Shown here: in pieces, positions 13,008-25,109 of the stretch
Numbering within the stretch: position 1 is the stretch's first letter
How the letters are laid out: each line of letters starts with the position of its first letter
Assembly (NCBI GenBank): GCA_051453625.1
Contig: JBOZIK010000001.1
Location: forward strand, 120,599,831 to 120,663,830
Origin: Welwitschia mirabilis
Lineage: Eukaryota; Gnetophyta; Gnetopsida; Welwitschiales
Direction of reading: 5' to 3'
DNA: 64,000 bases
Program-made: the position numbers and the translations under genes
The notes under the pieces: generated by a model
What the model was told of the DNA's origin: nothing
Database searches by the model: none
The model's input: only the letters and a program-made list of their open reading frames with translations

Positions 13008-13750
13008 AACCTTGAACCCTCACTTGTAATCATCCTTCATTTGGACAAGGCATAGAGTCTTTGAAGTATTAAAGTGTAATGGCCTTCTAAGTATTTCCTT
13101 AGGAAGTAAACTTGTTTCAAAGAGTTTAAGAATTTCTTCCTATTATTTCATCTTTGATGTAATGTACATTTTATTGATTTAATAATTCATAGTTATTTCC
13201 TTTGATTGTTAGTTTCAAATTTAATTTTGTAATAAGAATACTTAAGGGATAATGCACTATTATGTTTCACTTTGGTCACTAAGTGGATTTAATTAATTAG
13301 TTAGCTCATAGTCTTAATAGTTTTATGGATCTTATATACTTTAATTCCTACTTTTCATTTTTATTATAAGGTTATGGGATTACTGACTATCAAATTCATC
13401 AATACTAAAATGGAGAATGAGATTATGTTACCATGATTCATGCTTTTACATTTAATGATCTGAGTTTTTGTTCAAGGATAGTGCTTAATATGATCAAGTA
13501 AGAACTCGTAAAGGATGAATTACATAACTCATAGCCTACTTGCTTCTCACCTTTTGAATAAAGTTTTAAAACCAATTTCACACTGTTTATTATTTTTCCC
13601 TTTCATTTTTATTTCTTTTTGTAACTTATACTTATGTTAAGATTTGTGTAATTTTTATCTAGTTAACATCAGATTATCACTAGGAAAGAACGATAATTAA
13701 GCTTTCAACTTCATTTAAATTTAAAAATTGTAAAACAATGGATAGCTTTT

Positions 13751-13770
13751 CGGCATCATTACAAGGGATA
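13751..13770 (+). other. A2 primer-binding site, tRNA-Asp type, decayed
   Basis: CGGCATCATTACAAGGGATA, six bases after the LTR. It corresponds to the same tRNA-Asp site as in A1 and A3, with mostly C-to-T or G-to-A changes. Confidence 0.7.
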
Positions 13771-14639
13771 ATGGCATGGTAGCTACTCAAAGAAAGTACA
13801 ACTTTTCTTTCTTGTAAGTTTTTAGTTATATTTTTTATTTTTCTATTGGTAGGTACTAGGCCTTTCTAGTCATACTCGAACTAATTTTTTTTCCCTTTCT
13901 TTCATGTGCTTATTTATTTTTCCTTCTAGTGCTTGGTACTAGTTCTTTTTATAGTGATAACCAAACTAGTTTTTTTTTTGTTTTTCTTTTCAGTGTTTTT
14001 TTCTTCTTTTTTTTTTTTTAACAAAACCTTAACTAGTTTAAGTTGTTAAGTTTTATATATTTCTAACATTTAAAACTTTATTTTTATATCAGATATTTTC
14101 AAGTTATAGGTATAAAAAATTTTCTACAGGTGCAACTAAACCTAAGATTATGATTTTAAAATGACTCAAACTCTAACAATTTGTGTGTTTTGTGTGTTTT
14201 ATAATTTTTTGGATTTTTTTTTTTACTTTTTTCTTATACCTTATAACCCATCGTTGTCCCTCACTGGCATTGTTAGTGTTCTTGCTTGGAATGTCTATAC
14301 TTTTATCTAAATCATTCTGTGAACTCTTTAAAAAATTTTGACTTATAGACCTCTTCCAAAACTTAGAAAAATATGGAAAACATGAATTTCAAAGCCAAAA
14401 TTTTGAACTATTTCCTTGAATTTAATCCATGAGTTAGGCTCTGTATCAGATTTACACACTCTGCAATATGAGTTTTATCTACCCTTATAGTTTCTAGAAC
14501 TAAAAACAAGTCAAACTTACTATAGAAAGCTTTATCTAATCTAGAGAAACATTTGAAGAGTACCCTCAATCCTATCCATATTTAGGTTAGAATCCTTACA
14601 ACTTTGAACTTAAAATTCCTTATCATGATTTAAGAGAGT

Positions 14640-16160
14640 TTGCTTCCTCTTGTTTCTTTATTCCTCATAATTCTTATCATTCATCATCATATTCACATTT
14701 ATCATTTTTTAACCCACATCCTTTATCATAATTCTCATCATTTAATCATCACCTATTAGCTTCATACAATCAACAAACCACCTCACCTTTCCTGAAGGAT
14801 ACTATTCAAAAATTTTTAAAAGGTGGTTTTATATCTTCTTTTAACATTCAACAACCTTCTTCAAATTCTTTAAAGGACATCCTTATATGATTCATATAAG
14901 TCCAAATACAAATAAATCAAATAATTAAAGACTTAAGTGAAATATCCAATAATTAATCTAAGTCACTACTTAAATATCTAATGCATTAGAAGAAGAAAAA
15001 AATATTTCTACATTTTATGAATCTACAAGCTTAAAAAATCTTAAAGGAATTAATAAAACTAGAAGTGACAACATCCAAAACTTATTCCTTAAAAATGAAT
15101 AAGAAAACTAAAAAGAAATTAATGATGAAATACAAGAGAACCTTGAGTTTATACATTATTTAGAGAGTTAACTGTTGCATGAATGTAGAGTACACTTTGG
15201 AGTAGGATTAAAAACTTTAAATGATGAAGATTAATCTATAGTAAGTGAGAAAACATTTAAAGGAGAAGAAAAATTTGAATTCTATACAATAGAGGATGAA
15301 ATAAATACTAATCAAATTGAACCTATTCTTAAACCTTAACCAATGTCTCTTACACAACCTTATGAGAAATAATTTCTTAAAAACCTTAATAAAAAGAAGA
15401 AAATTAACCAAGATCTTAAACATAATCCATCCTTTAAAAAATCTTTTCCTCAATAATCCCTTAAATGAATCATGTCATTTTCATGTTTTAAGCAAGACTT
15501 GAACCTTTATGATGAAGATAAAACCACACCTTTAGAATCATCTTTTGATACTTTATTGATGATTATTTTTCTCCAATGATTTACACTTTGCCTTTGTCTT
15601 CATCCTAAAATAATATCTTACATGAGTTCTTAATAAATAGAAATAGGCCAATGGTTGGAAAATTTTTTATTTCAAACAAATTAATTTTACTACTATCATT
15701 GATGTTCTTCAAGAATTTATAAATTCATGTTTAAATGTTTATATGAATTTGATCACCTATTTGAATGTGTTGTATAATTTTGATTCATCATTTAAACATC
15801 ACATTCATTATTTTTAGCCTTTACATGTGTAATACCTTAGGAAATGCCTTAAAAAGTTTTTAGCTTCTTTGTATCATTTTAAGTTAGAATCTTCTTTAGA
15901 TTATATTTTCCTTTTAGAATAAATTTTAGTTTTAAAAAATCAAAAGTGTTAAAAAAATATTTGCTTGACACCCTTTCACATTTGAAACCTTACAAGCACT
16001 TCAACGTGTATAATCACTACCTTAAGTATTTTCAAGTAGAAAATCCTAAATACCATCCATTCCATTGAATATACCATCATAGCCTTTGATTTTACCTTTC
16101 ATCCCTTTCATTTTCATTGCTGCACTCCTTAAACTCTATTAACTACCCACCTTCTTTAAT
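14640..16160 (+). pseudogene. ORF-X of A2, function unknown
   Basis: Counterpart of the A1 frame at 6700-8215. Readable pieces in order are a Ser/His/Pro/Asn-rich stretch (YHSSSYSHLSFFNPHP), SYNQQTTSPFLKDTIQKFLKG split by my reading at about 14765-14825, an acidic part near 15190-15320 (GVGLKTLNDED, EEKFEFYTIEDEINTNQ), a basic PSFKKSFPQ, and INSCLNVYMNLITYLNVLYN near 15720. Stops are mainly TAA or TAG at Gln positions. The open frames at 15317-15502 (+) and 15217-15453 (-) lie in other phases and are less consistent with A1. There is no catalytic motif. The product may combine a gag spacer with an unknown domain. Confidence 0.5.
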
Positions 16161-17406
16161 CTATCCATGCATTCATTAGATTAGATGATCCTAGTTGATG
16201 ATCCTAAGTAAATAAATTATTAACAAGTGATTGTACTATTGTTATAAATTAGGTAGAATTTAAGTTTATTTGCAGTTTTTTAATAAGAAGTTTTGCTCAT
16301 TTTATAGTTAACTTATTAAGGTTTAGTTTCACTTAAGGTCTTTTGAATGGAAAAATATGATTAAATTAAAGTGAAATCTACTTTCATATTAAGTGAATTA
16401 TTTTTGAGCATCTTATAGGGATACAAATTAACTTGATTAGGCTAATACGTGAATAACGTTTTCACATGCATAAACATGTATTTAATATGAGAAGGATGGT
16501 TTAAAAAAAAATAGAAATATTGCCTCTCCAAAAGCACATTATTTATTGATCATTAACAATTTGGTTTAGTTAACTACATGAGGGATATGGAAGCTCATAG
16601 CTAGTGCAGCTTTAATAATTTAACTTATGACATGTTTAACTACATTGGGGCTATTAATTCTTGTTGATAATGTAGCATTAAATCATTTATAAATCAACAT
16701 GTTTAAGTCTATTAAAAGGTTATGTCATAAGATTCAATGTCAAATTTGATCAAAATGCTTGAAATAAGGAATAAAACATGATTGTAGAAAACATAACATA
16801 AAATAAAAAAGGTGGAATTGTAAGATACTTTTTGTGTTTACTTTTTTTCTTATATACTTGAGAATTTTCTTAACTAATTTTGTTGTCTTGTATAATTACT
16901 TAGAGGATATCTTATTTATTAATAATGTGATACATTAAATTCAACATAAAATGCATGAAAATTTTAATAAATGTGATTATCAATTTAGGTATTCTATCTT
17001 TTAAATTTGTAAATAGTGGAATTTCATTAGGTTTCATGTTTGATGTTCCCTAAAAAATGAATTTTATTTTAATCTTTGCATTACATTATTTTCCTTAAGT
17101 GCATACATTAAATAATTTAGTGTTCATGTAATTAACTTTTTCTCAAAATCCTTGCATTAATTTCCTATCTTTGTAACTTTAAGGACAAAGTTACATTTTA
17201 ATTAGGGGGTATGACATCTAGTTCTCACATTGTTTTTCACTGAATTTTTTATTTTGATGCCTTAAATGTAGAAAATTCGTCATAAAATTTTTCAAAGTTA
17301 CATGATTCACATACTTGAGCACACTGACTTAAACAATTATTCCATATGTGAGTATGTTGTTATCAACTTTTTACTAAGGCACTCGCAAAAGTCTAATTAG
17401 GGGATG
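16161..17406 (+). other. A-family 3' untranslated region (A2)
   Basis: Matches 8216-9474 in A1 block for block, and A3 and A4 in reverse. It ends in GTCTAATTAGGGGATG before the LTR, a weak polypurine tract. No coding. Confidence 0.65.
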
Positions 17407-18763
17407 TGTTAACATGTAAAANNNNNNNNNNNNNNNNNNNNNNNNNNNNTAATTTTTTGTAAATGAAGACATTAGTTTAATTGTTTTAATCATAAAATAT
17501 GTCTTCTATTATTTTGGAAATAAAATTTAATATTATTTTTTTCTCATAATACTTGTAGATGTTTAGCCATGTTTTGGAACACATGGCAGAAGATTGATGT
17601 AATTCCACATAAAATAATATGGCAATAAAGACATGAGGTGGTGACACATAGTAGTAGCATTAGAAGAGATGTGGCAAAGACATGTAAAGGTTTCATTAAA
17701 TACATGAGGTAATAGCATTACTTGATAGAGGAACCTAGCTCTAAAGGCCACATGTTGGAGTTACTATGATAAAGACAGCCTTCACCAAATGTGATATGAT
17801 GAATATTCTACATAATAATATAAGATAGCCTCCATCAAATGCTAAATGATGAATATTCTACATAATACTAGAGGACAAGATATTATGTATGTAATGCCAT
17901 AAGACAACCTCCACCAAATGTTACAAGATAAAATATCATCTACTTAGTGATAAATGATAAAGATTCTACCTCACTCTACAAGTCAAGAGCTATTAATGAC
18001 CTTAATCCTACCCTCATTTATAAAAGGACTTTAAACCCTCACTTTTAATCATCCTTTATGTAGGAAAGGAATGAAGTATTTAGAGTGTTAAGATGTAATG
18101 GCCTTATAAGTACTTTCTTAGGAAGTAAGCTTATTTTAAGGAGCTTGAGAAGTCGTTCCTGTTTCTTCATCTTTAATGTAATGTACATTTTCTTGATTCA
18201 TAAATTTAAAGTTATTTTCTCTTGATTATTAGCTTTAAATTTAATTTTGTACTAAGAATACTTAAGGGATAATGGACTATTAAGTTTTACTTTAGTCACT
18301 GAGTTGATTTGATTAGTTAATTGATTTATAGTCTTAATAGGTTTATGAAACTTTTACACTTTAGTTCATACTTTCCATTTTTATTATAGGGTTATGGTAT
18401 TAGTAACTACTAAATTCACCAACACTCAAATGATAGATGAGATTATGTCACCATGAATCATTCTTTCACACTTGATGATCTGAGTTTTTATTTTAGAATA
18501 GTGCTGCATATGATTGAATAAGGACTTACAAGAGGATGAATTGAGTAACTTGGAGCTTGCTTTCTTTCCACTTTTTAAATGAAGTTTCAAAACCATTTTC
18601 TCAATTCTTTATTCTTTTTTCCTTTTTTTCCTCTCTTTTATAACTTGAACTTAAGTTAAAATTTGTGTAATTTCTATCTAGTAAACCCTTGATTATTCAT
18701 GTGAAAGAACGATCACTAAGTTTTTAACTTAATTTAAATTTGGACATTGTAAAATAATGAACA
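17407..18763 (+). repeat. A2 3' LTR
   Basis: Starts TGTTAACATG and ends ATGAACA. A 28-N gap at 17422-17449 corresponds to about 31 bases in the 5' LTR, so this gap is sized realistically. The minisatellite recurs at about 17785-17985 and the TATA box at 18019-18026. Confidence 0.85.
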
Positions 18764-21304
18764 ACTATATCAGGATGAAGATAAACTTTATTAATTTAAA
18801 TATTTTTCACCTATATAAAACATAGCTATAGGTAATTCATAGAATTCATCGTATAAAGCTTAAAAAGACAAATGTATTTTTAAAATACATTTTAGTATCA
18901 TGACTGATTCAAAAGAATAATGTGAGAATTTAAAATCCATTAAAATAATAGAATATTTTGCTAACTTCAGAAATGTCAATGAAGTACATAATAGGGAACA
19001 TCTAATGCTTTTATTTTTTTAAAATATATTTTAAAAAGAGAATCTACTAAAAATACCAAAAAAAGAAAATTAAATAACCATCAATAACTACTACTAGTAA
19101 ATCCTTCAAAATTGTAATATTTCTAGTGTATCAGCATAAATGTTTTATAGAAAGAACATATGCAAACAAAGCTTTATAAAAAGTGCAAAAATATATAAAA
19201 AGAAGAAATATCAAGTACAAGAAAATAGTTTGTCTAGTCTAACATTGCATTTTATCTTAGAAATAACTATTAACAAGAAAGGGTAATGAGAAGATTCATA
19301 AAAATACTTTCTATTATTACTTCAATACAATCATGTCTTATTTTTTTATTGATAGATAAGTAGTGAAAATAGTTAAAATAATTTAATTAATATGCCTTAT
19401 CTATGATAATAACCGTAACAGTAGGAAGGTTAATAAACCTATAGATGTCACTTACTTTGTGTAATGCTTTTTCATTCCTATAGATCAAGGAAGAGGAAAG
19501 GGTTAAACTCCCTTTCATTATGGCCTAGCTCCTTGCCAAATTGTGATTTAACCAATAATCATATTCCCTTTGGCCTATAATGCCTGACATTCTTGACACT
19601 ATAACAACTACATTTGGCTTATTTATATGGCTCATAATACCTTCCTTCAGGCCTTGAGCCTTGAATCATACCTTGAAAAAATAAGATGAAAACCATGACA
19701 TCAAAGGGAAAAAAAATATATAAGAAGAAACATATAAACAAACAAAAATTGTAACTAAAGCGACCATTTTCATTAATGATGATGGAATGAGAAAATAATG
19801 TTAAGAAATAGAGAATTACTAGCATTAAGCATTATGGAAGAATGGAAAACATTATAGAAATGGCTATAAGACAATTGGACTAAGAGAATAAGCAACAATA
19901 ACTTGAGGAAAACACTATCATTATCATTAGAGGAGGATGTGATAGATGAGGTAAGAATTCTTATGAAGGAAAAAAAAAGGGCATCTGACATATTTAAAAA
20001 CTTGTAAACATTAAGTATACTAGCTTAGTAAATATACAATGTTAGAACATAAGCAACTAAAAAAAGAGAAGAATAAACATAATAAAATGTAGAGGAAGCC
20101 CTATCCTACTAATAAGCCACCATTTTTGTAAGATAAAGATGCCTTATAGACTACATGATGGAAGAGGGCACCTTGAGTTGAAAAAAAGATATACCATGAG
20201 GGGAAGAATGTCTATAATAGAAGTCATTAAACTATCTCCAACATTGTTGCCAAGAGAAAGAGGTGTTGTAGTAGAAGGGTTGGGTTTGATGTAAAAAATA
20301 AGGAAAATGAGAGAAATAATGAATTTTCTAGAGGATAAGGTTATGATTTAGGAGGTAGATAGAATATGGGCTAAGTGTTTCACATGTAATAAAGTAAATT
20401 TGAAAAGATGAAGTTTAAGAAAAATCTCACTTGGCTAGCATGCATTGGGACAAGTGGTATTCCTTTGGAAAACACATTTTTGAAATCTTTAAAATATATA
20501 TATAATAATATCTATAGTGCACTAGTAAATATTTGACTTTTAAAAGAGGGTAGAGTTCCCATTACTATACTTGTGATGAACTAGAGGGAGGTCAAAATGG
20601 ATTGATAAAAATGAAAAAAACATATATGATAATGATTATTAAAATGCTAAACGATATCATATAAAAAGACAAGGAATAATAATGGAAATTACTTAGGTCA
20701 CATACAAGTGATTTGAGGTGATAATTTTTAAAATCTTTAGATCACATTAAGGGGACTTGTGATTACATCATAAATATTATAAAAAGGTGAATGAAATGAG
20801 GTTAATAATGGAAAGGATTAGTAAGGGGTCATAAGGTATAGTGAACTATACTTTGAAAGGGGTAAATAAGATAGTAAAAATTGTATATTAGATTGTATTT
20901 GAAAAGGTAAATAAGATTATATAATGTAGATGCAATAAAAAAGTACAAAATATATCTACATAATAAAAGGATTAATGATGCAATAAAAAAGTATAAAATA
21001 TATCTGCATAATAAAAGAATTAATACAAATATATGGTAGGATTACATACATAAGAAGAAGTTGAGGATAATATCAAGCAGGGAGAAATAATTAATTATTT
21101 GGCTCCTCACCTCTTGATATATCTTAGTTATAGATATAATAGGCAAAGTTAGAAAAGATGCGAAAGCCTATGATAAAAATTATATTATATAAAGGATTAC
21201 TTTCTTTTTATTGGTTTTCACTTTCTAAATGTATTTTAAGGAACATGTTGTTATAGCACATTAGCCTACTAATATTGGACATAGTCAAGTTGAATAAAAG
21301 TTAG

Positions 21305-22734
21305 TGAGGATTGTTGAACTTAAAAGGCAGTAGTAAATGATGTTTACCAAAAAATAAATTTCACCAAAAACAAATTAAAACTGTATGATAAAAACCTTCA
21401 TAAAAAAAATATGGCTCCCTAACATGGATACATCTACACACAGATGATAGCTTCCTCCCATACCTTTGGATATGCTTAACCTACAAAAATAATCATTTTG
21501 ATACATCACCAACCTTATATATAATATGAGATGCTCCTCTTAAGGCATCACTCTTTCCCCTTAAGGATAATCAATAACACAATAATAAAAAATGTTCTCA
21601 TATGAAATAACACAATTTGAGATACTTTTCACAAGATAGCACTCTCTTTCCCACATGGATATCTAATAATATAATGATATAATATGCTTATAAGCACTCA
21701 TAATAGCACATCCATGAAAGGGTTGCCTTATAATATGAAAATCTAGCAATGAATCTATAGATTCGATAATAAGAAATAACCTTTAATAGAAGTACTCAAA
21801 AATAAGATAGTCCCACAATTTTGTTCCAATAAATAATGACAATGAATAAAACAACAAGCCTAAAATGATGTATTTTTGAATAGGTGCTTGAGTTATTTCT
21901 TATTTTTATCAACTCCAAGTGCTAAAGATTAATGCAACATTATAGAATCTCATGAAGAAATGATGTAATCACTTGATAGTTCCTTGAAAATAATAGCTTG
22001 ATTCTTCATGAATAGATCCAATCGCCTGTGAGTTCATGCGTGCATATGTGTGTGTGTAGATCTATCCATCAAGTTATGCCTTTTATTTGAACTTTTTAAC
22101 CACTATACAAGAAATGGAATCTTTTGAATGTTATGTACACAATGTATATTTTATTTTTTTATAAACTTTTGACACAGATGTCTTCAAGATTGTAGATGTC
22201 TTCTATTAGTCAGACATCTTTAACATGGAAGACTTCTTCAATTAAAGTACCCAGAAATTACTGAAACTTGAACTATAGAATCTCTAGTCCTTAGATATCA
22301 TAAATCCATGATTCAAAATTTGATTGCTTCTCTAGAATGTAAAGAATTTGTTAATGTACAAAATATCCCTATTACCTTTTTTTAGTTCAGTATAAATGTC
22401 TTCAACTATGTAGATGTCTTTTATCTATGTCAGATTCATCCTTTAATATAATCATCTTCCTTGAGATAGACATTTTTTACCTAGGATTAAAAATTAATTG
22501 AACATAAATGTGTTTGATACTATAGATATCTTTATCATAGATGTCTTCAAATGTGTAAATTTCTTTAGTTAGTTATGATTTTGCATTTTGAATTCTGAGC
22601 TAAACTTTCTATGAGATTTGAGATTTGAGGTCTAATATGGACTTATGCTTTTCATGATTTAGTTTTCTCTACATTAATGTTTTTACATAATAGTACAATA
22701 TATTTGATAAATAAAATCATCCTTGGTGTAATCA
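21305..22734 (-). repeat. C1 3' LTR
   Basis: Direct repeat of 28693-30201. The plus-strand start TGAGGATTGTTGAAC is aligned with TAGAAGATCATTAAAC at 28693. The inner end near ATCATATTTAATT is approximate because small deletions separate the copies. Confidence 0.7.
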
Positions 22735-24650
22735 TATTTAATTAACTAAACTAAGATATTTAAAATTTGAGAGAGAAAAGAACATAATCATGTTTTATCA
22801 ATAGTATTATAAAAATAATGATTAACTACATAAATAAACATGTAGAATAATAATTAAGAAAGGTACATAATAATTAAATAATTTCATTCGAGAAGAATCA
22901 TAACTAATTAAGTAAATTTTACTAATAACAGTGTGCCAACAAATAATATCGAAGAATGACAACAATTAATATTAGAGCATGAAATGTGTCGATAACAAAA
23001 GAAATAATAACAATGTGCTAAAAATGGTAGAAATTCCAAATAATAATGTATGTCAATAATCAATAGTGATCATCAATAATGATATTACTCAGGGAGTCTG
23101 ATCCATCAACTCATGATCAATTCCTCTATGCCCATATAGGATGCCCAAGCTGGAAGTCCAAGCTAATTAATTTGCCTTTTCTTTTTCTCATTTTTAGATA
23201 ACATACAAAAGGAGCTAGTCATTACGTGCAAAGTCACTAGTGTAGTTTGTTCTTTCTCCTTCATCATTGATATCATCCTCTCTATGCTGCATGATGGACA
23301 TTTGTATGGTATGAGGTGAGGAAGAAGTGGATGTAGGTGTGTGCGTCTTCTAGGATGGCTACTAATATGTTTCACCAGGGCCTCATAAGCTTGTCTCCTC
23401 ACACATGAGTATGTATGAGTAGTAATGTAAGTGTCAAAGAATGGTGGTATTGTGATGAGAGTTGGAACATAAATAAGTTTAATGAAAGGTAAAGATGGAG
23501 ATGGAATATGAGGTGGTGGTGATGATGGATGAGGAGGTGATGATGGTTGTATAAGGTGATGGATGAGTAATTTATGATGTCACCTATAGAAGATGAGGTG
23601 ATGAATATTTAATCTCTTTAACTCTACCTACTACTTCCTCTATAATGGTTTTAAAGCCTGGTACTTACCTTAAACCTATGTTTATGTAGGAGCGCAGTGC
23701 TCCCCCTGTACCTATGCCTTCTCTTTTGTAAACTCCAAATATCACTATATGCTACTCATCCTAGGTCTTAGCTTGTACCCTTTAGATATGAAGTTACCTT
23801 AGTTCTCTAATTCTTCCTTTATATTTATCCAAGTTAGAGTTCCCATGTATTTCCAACTACCTATATGTGCTTCTCCTTCAATGGCTATGGACCTATGCTT
23901 ATTTAGCCTTAATAAATTTTATTCAATCTTATCAACCATCTTGTTTATTGCTTTTAGACCTTCTTAACAAATGATAAACTTTAAGAAGTTATAGAGTATG
24001 ATCCCTAAAATTATGATTTATCTAGTTTTCTTCTTATGCCCTTACTAGGTGACACCAGTACATGTCGTTTCTCATTGAATTTTGTAAGAGGCTTCTTTAA
24101 ATAAATGAGGTTCACCTATGGTACTAATATACTAGTGCTACTAATAATCAAACTGATTAAACAAGGGTAACCCAAGGTCTAACCCTTCTATAATAGTATA
24201 ATAATATCCATGCATAAAATAAATCCTAAATCAATTTTTAAGCATGTGAGAAGATAGTAAACAATAAAATTCTACATGGGGTTGTAGTAACTATAGCTAT
24301 TACCCCTAAAACGAATGTTATAAAGTGTGATCAATTTTAAGATAAAAGCATCTAAAAATGTAAATATAACTATTTGATAGACAACTATAATTTTGAATAT
24401 GTCTCCTTGATAGACATCTCCAAAACTAAAGACATCTATCCTAAAAAATCTAGAAACTTTAAAATCTTATATGACTAATATTATTATAATAATATTAAAT
24501 TAAAAAAGTAAAGTAACATGCATAGAATTTAAAATTTTTAGCATATAACTATAATCTTAGCTAATAGAATATCATAAAATAGAGTTTAGATTTGAAATTA
24601 TATTACTTGATGATCTACCCGATTGGGCAAATCCCTATGTTCCTACATAA
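22735..24650 (-). other. C1 region between RNase H and 3' LTR
   Basis: About 1.9 kb in the place where Sireviruses often carry an extra, sometimes env-like frame. Apart from the proline-rich frame at 23163-23579 I see only AT-rich sequence with broken frames. Confidence 0.55.
23163..23579 (-). pseudogene. proline-rich extra frame at the 3' side of C1
   Basis: Open for 139 codons from just after the TGA at 23580-23582 (reverse strand) to a stop at 23163. The region before the ATG at 23402 is Pro/Ser/His-rich (PSSPPHPSSPPPHIPSPSLP). The rest begins MRRQAYEALVKHISSHP and ends very basic (KNEKKKRQIN). No signal peptide or membrane segment is evident in the readable part, so an envelope-like role is not supported. 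Remaining open this long in such decayed surroundings is unusual. It may be the remnant of the extra Sirevirus frame or captured host sequence. Confidence 0.4.
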
Positions 24651-24654
24651 TTAT

Positions 24655-25090
24655 ACAAATGTTCTGCTATTTAGTGGTTTTGTGAAGACATCAATAATTT
24701 GATCATCGATACTAATATATTACATTATGATGTCCTTCTTTTGAACATGCTATCTAAGAAATTGATATTGGATCTCGATGTGTTTTATTCTAGAATGTTG
24801 TATTAGGTTCTTTGAGATATTGATGATACTTTTATTATTGTAATAGATGGGAATGCTTCTTAAGAAGATTATAAAATCTTTTAATGTTTGCTTCATCCAA
24901 AGTAGCTATGCATAATAAATCCTAGTAGCAATATATTTAGCCTTAATAGTTGAGAAAACAATTGAATTTTCCTTTTTGCTACTCCAAGAAATTAGATAGT
25001 GACCAAGTAAGAAGTAGATTCCTCTTGTACTTCTTATATCATCTTTACATTCTGTCCAATTTACATCACAATAGTCAACTAGATTAAGGA
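24655..25090 (-). pseudogene. C1 RNase H, decayed
   Basis: Reads DYCDVNWTECKDDIRSTRG, then FSTIKAKYIA, then LLWMKQTLKDF and KHIEIQYQFLR, ending DDQIIDVFTKPLN. These are the ordered blocks of copia RNase H: the first acid in the CD.(D/N)W block, the A.AEY block (here KAKYIA) and the C-terminal TKPL. The E of the usual AEY is replaced by Lys. A single stop replaces Gln in the fourth block. Confidence 0.85.
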
Positions 25091-25109
25091 AGGACTTCTT
25101 TAACTACCA

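Larger units (their letters stand above)
12414..13744 (+). repeat. A2 5' LTR
   Basis: Starts TATTAACATGTAAAAG (first G lost to A) and ends ATGGATA, matching ATGAACA of the 3' LTR. It holds a minisatellite at 12770-12965 and TATAAAAG at 13000-13007. Confidence 0.85.
12414..18763 (+). mobile_element. A2: non-autonomous Athila-related LTR retrotransposon
   Basis: LTRs at 12414-13744 and 17407-18763 enclose 3.66 kb. An exact 5-bp target duplication ACTAT flanks it (12409-12413 and 18764-18768), and the unoccupied site is at 36384-36394 in B3. The 3' LTR starts TGTTAACATG; in the 5' LTR the terminal TG has become TA. A primer site follows at 13751. As in A1 there is no pol; ORF-X occupies the middle, between a leader and a 3' region shared with A3. 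It is inserted in B1 and so is younger than it. Confidence 0.88.

Noticed and set aside
21312-21316. TGTTG as the left end of C1
   Set aside because: Similarity to the inner LTR edge extends seven bases further out, to TGAGGAT, and only that end gives a target duplication agreeing with the empty site in B3.
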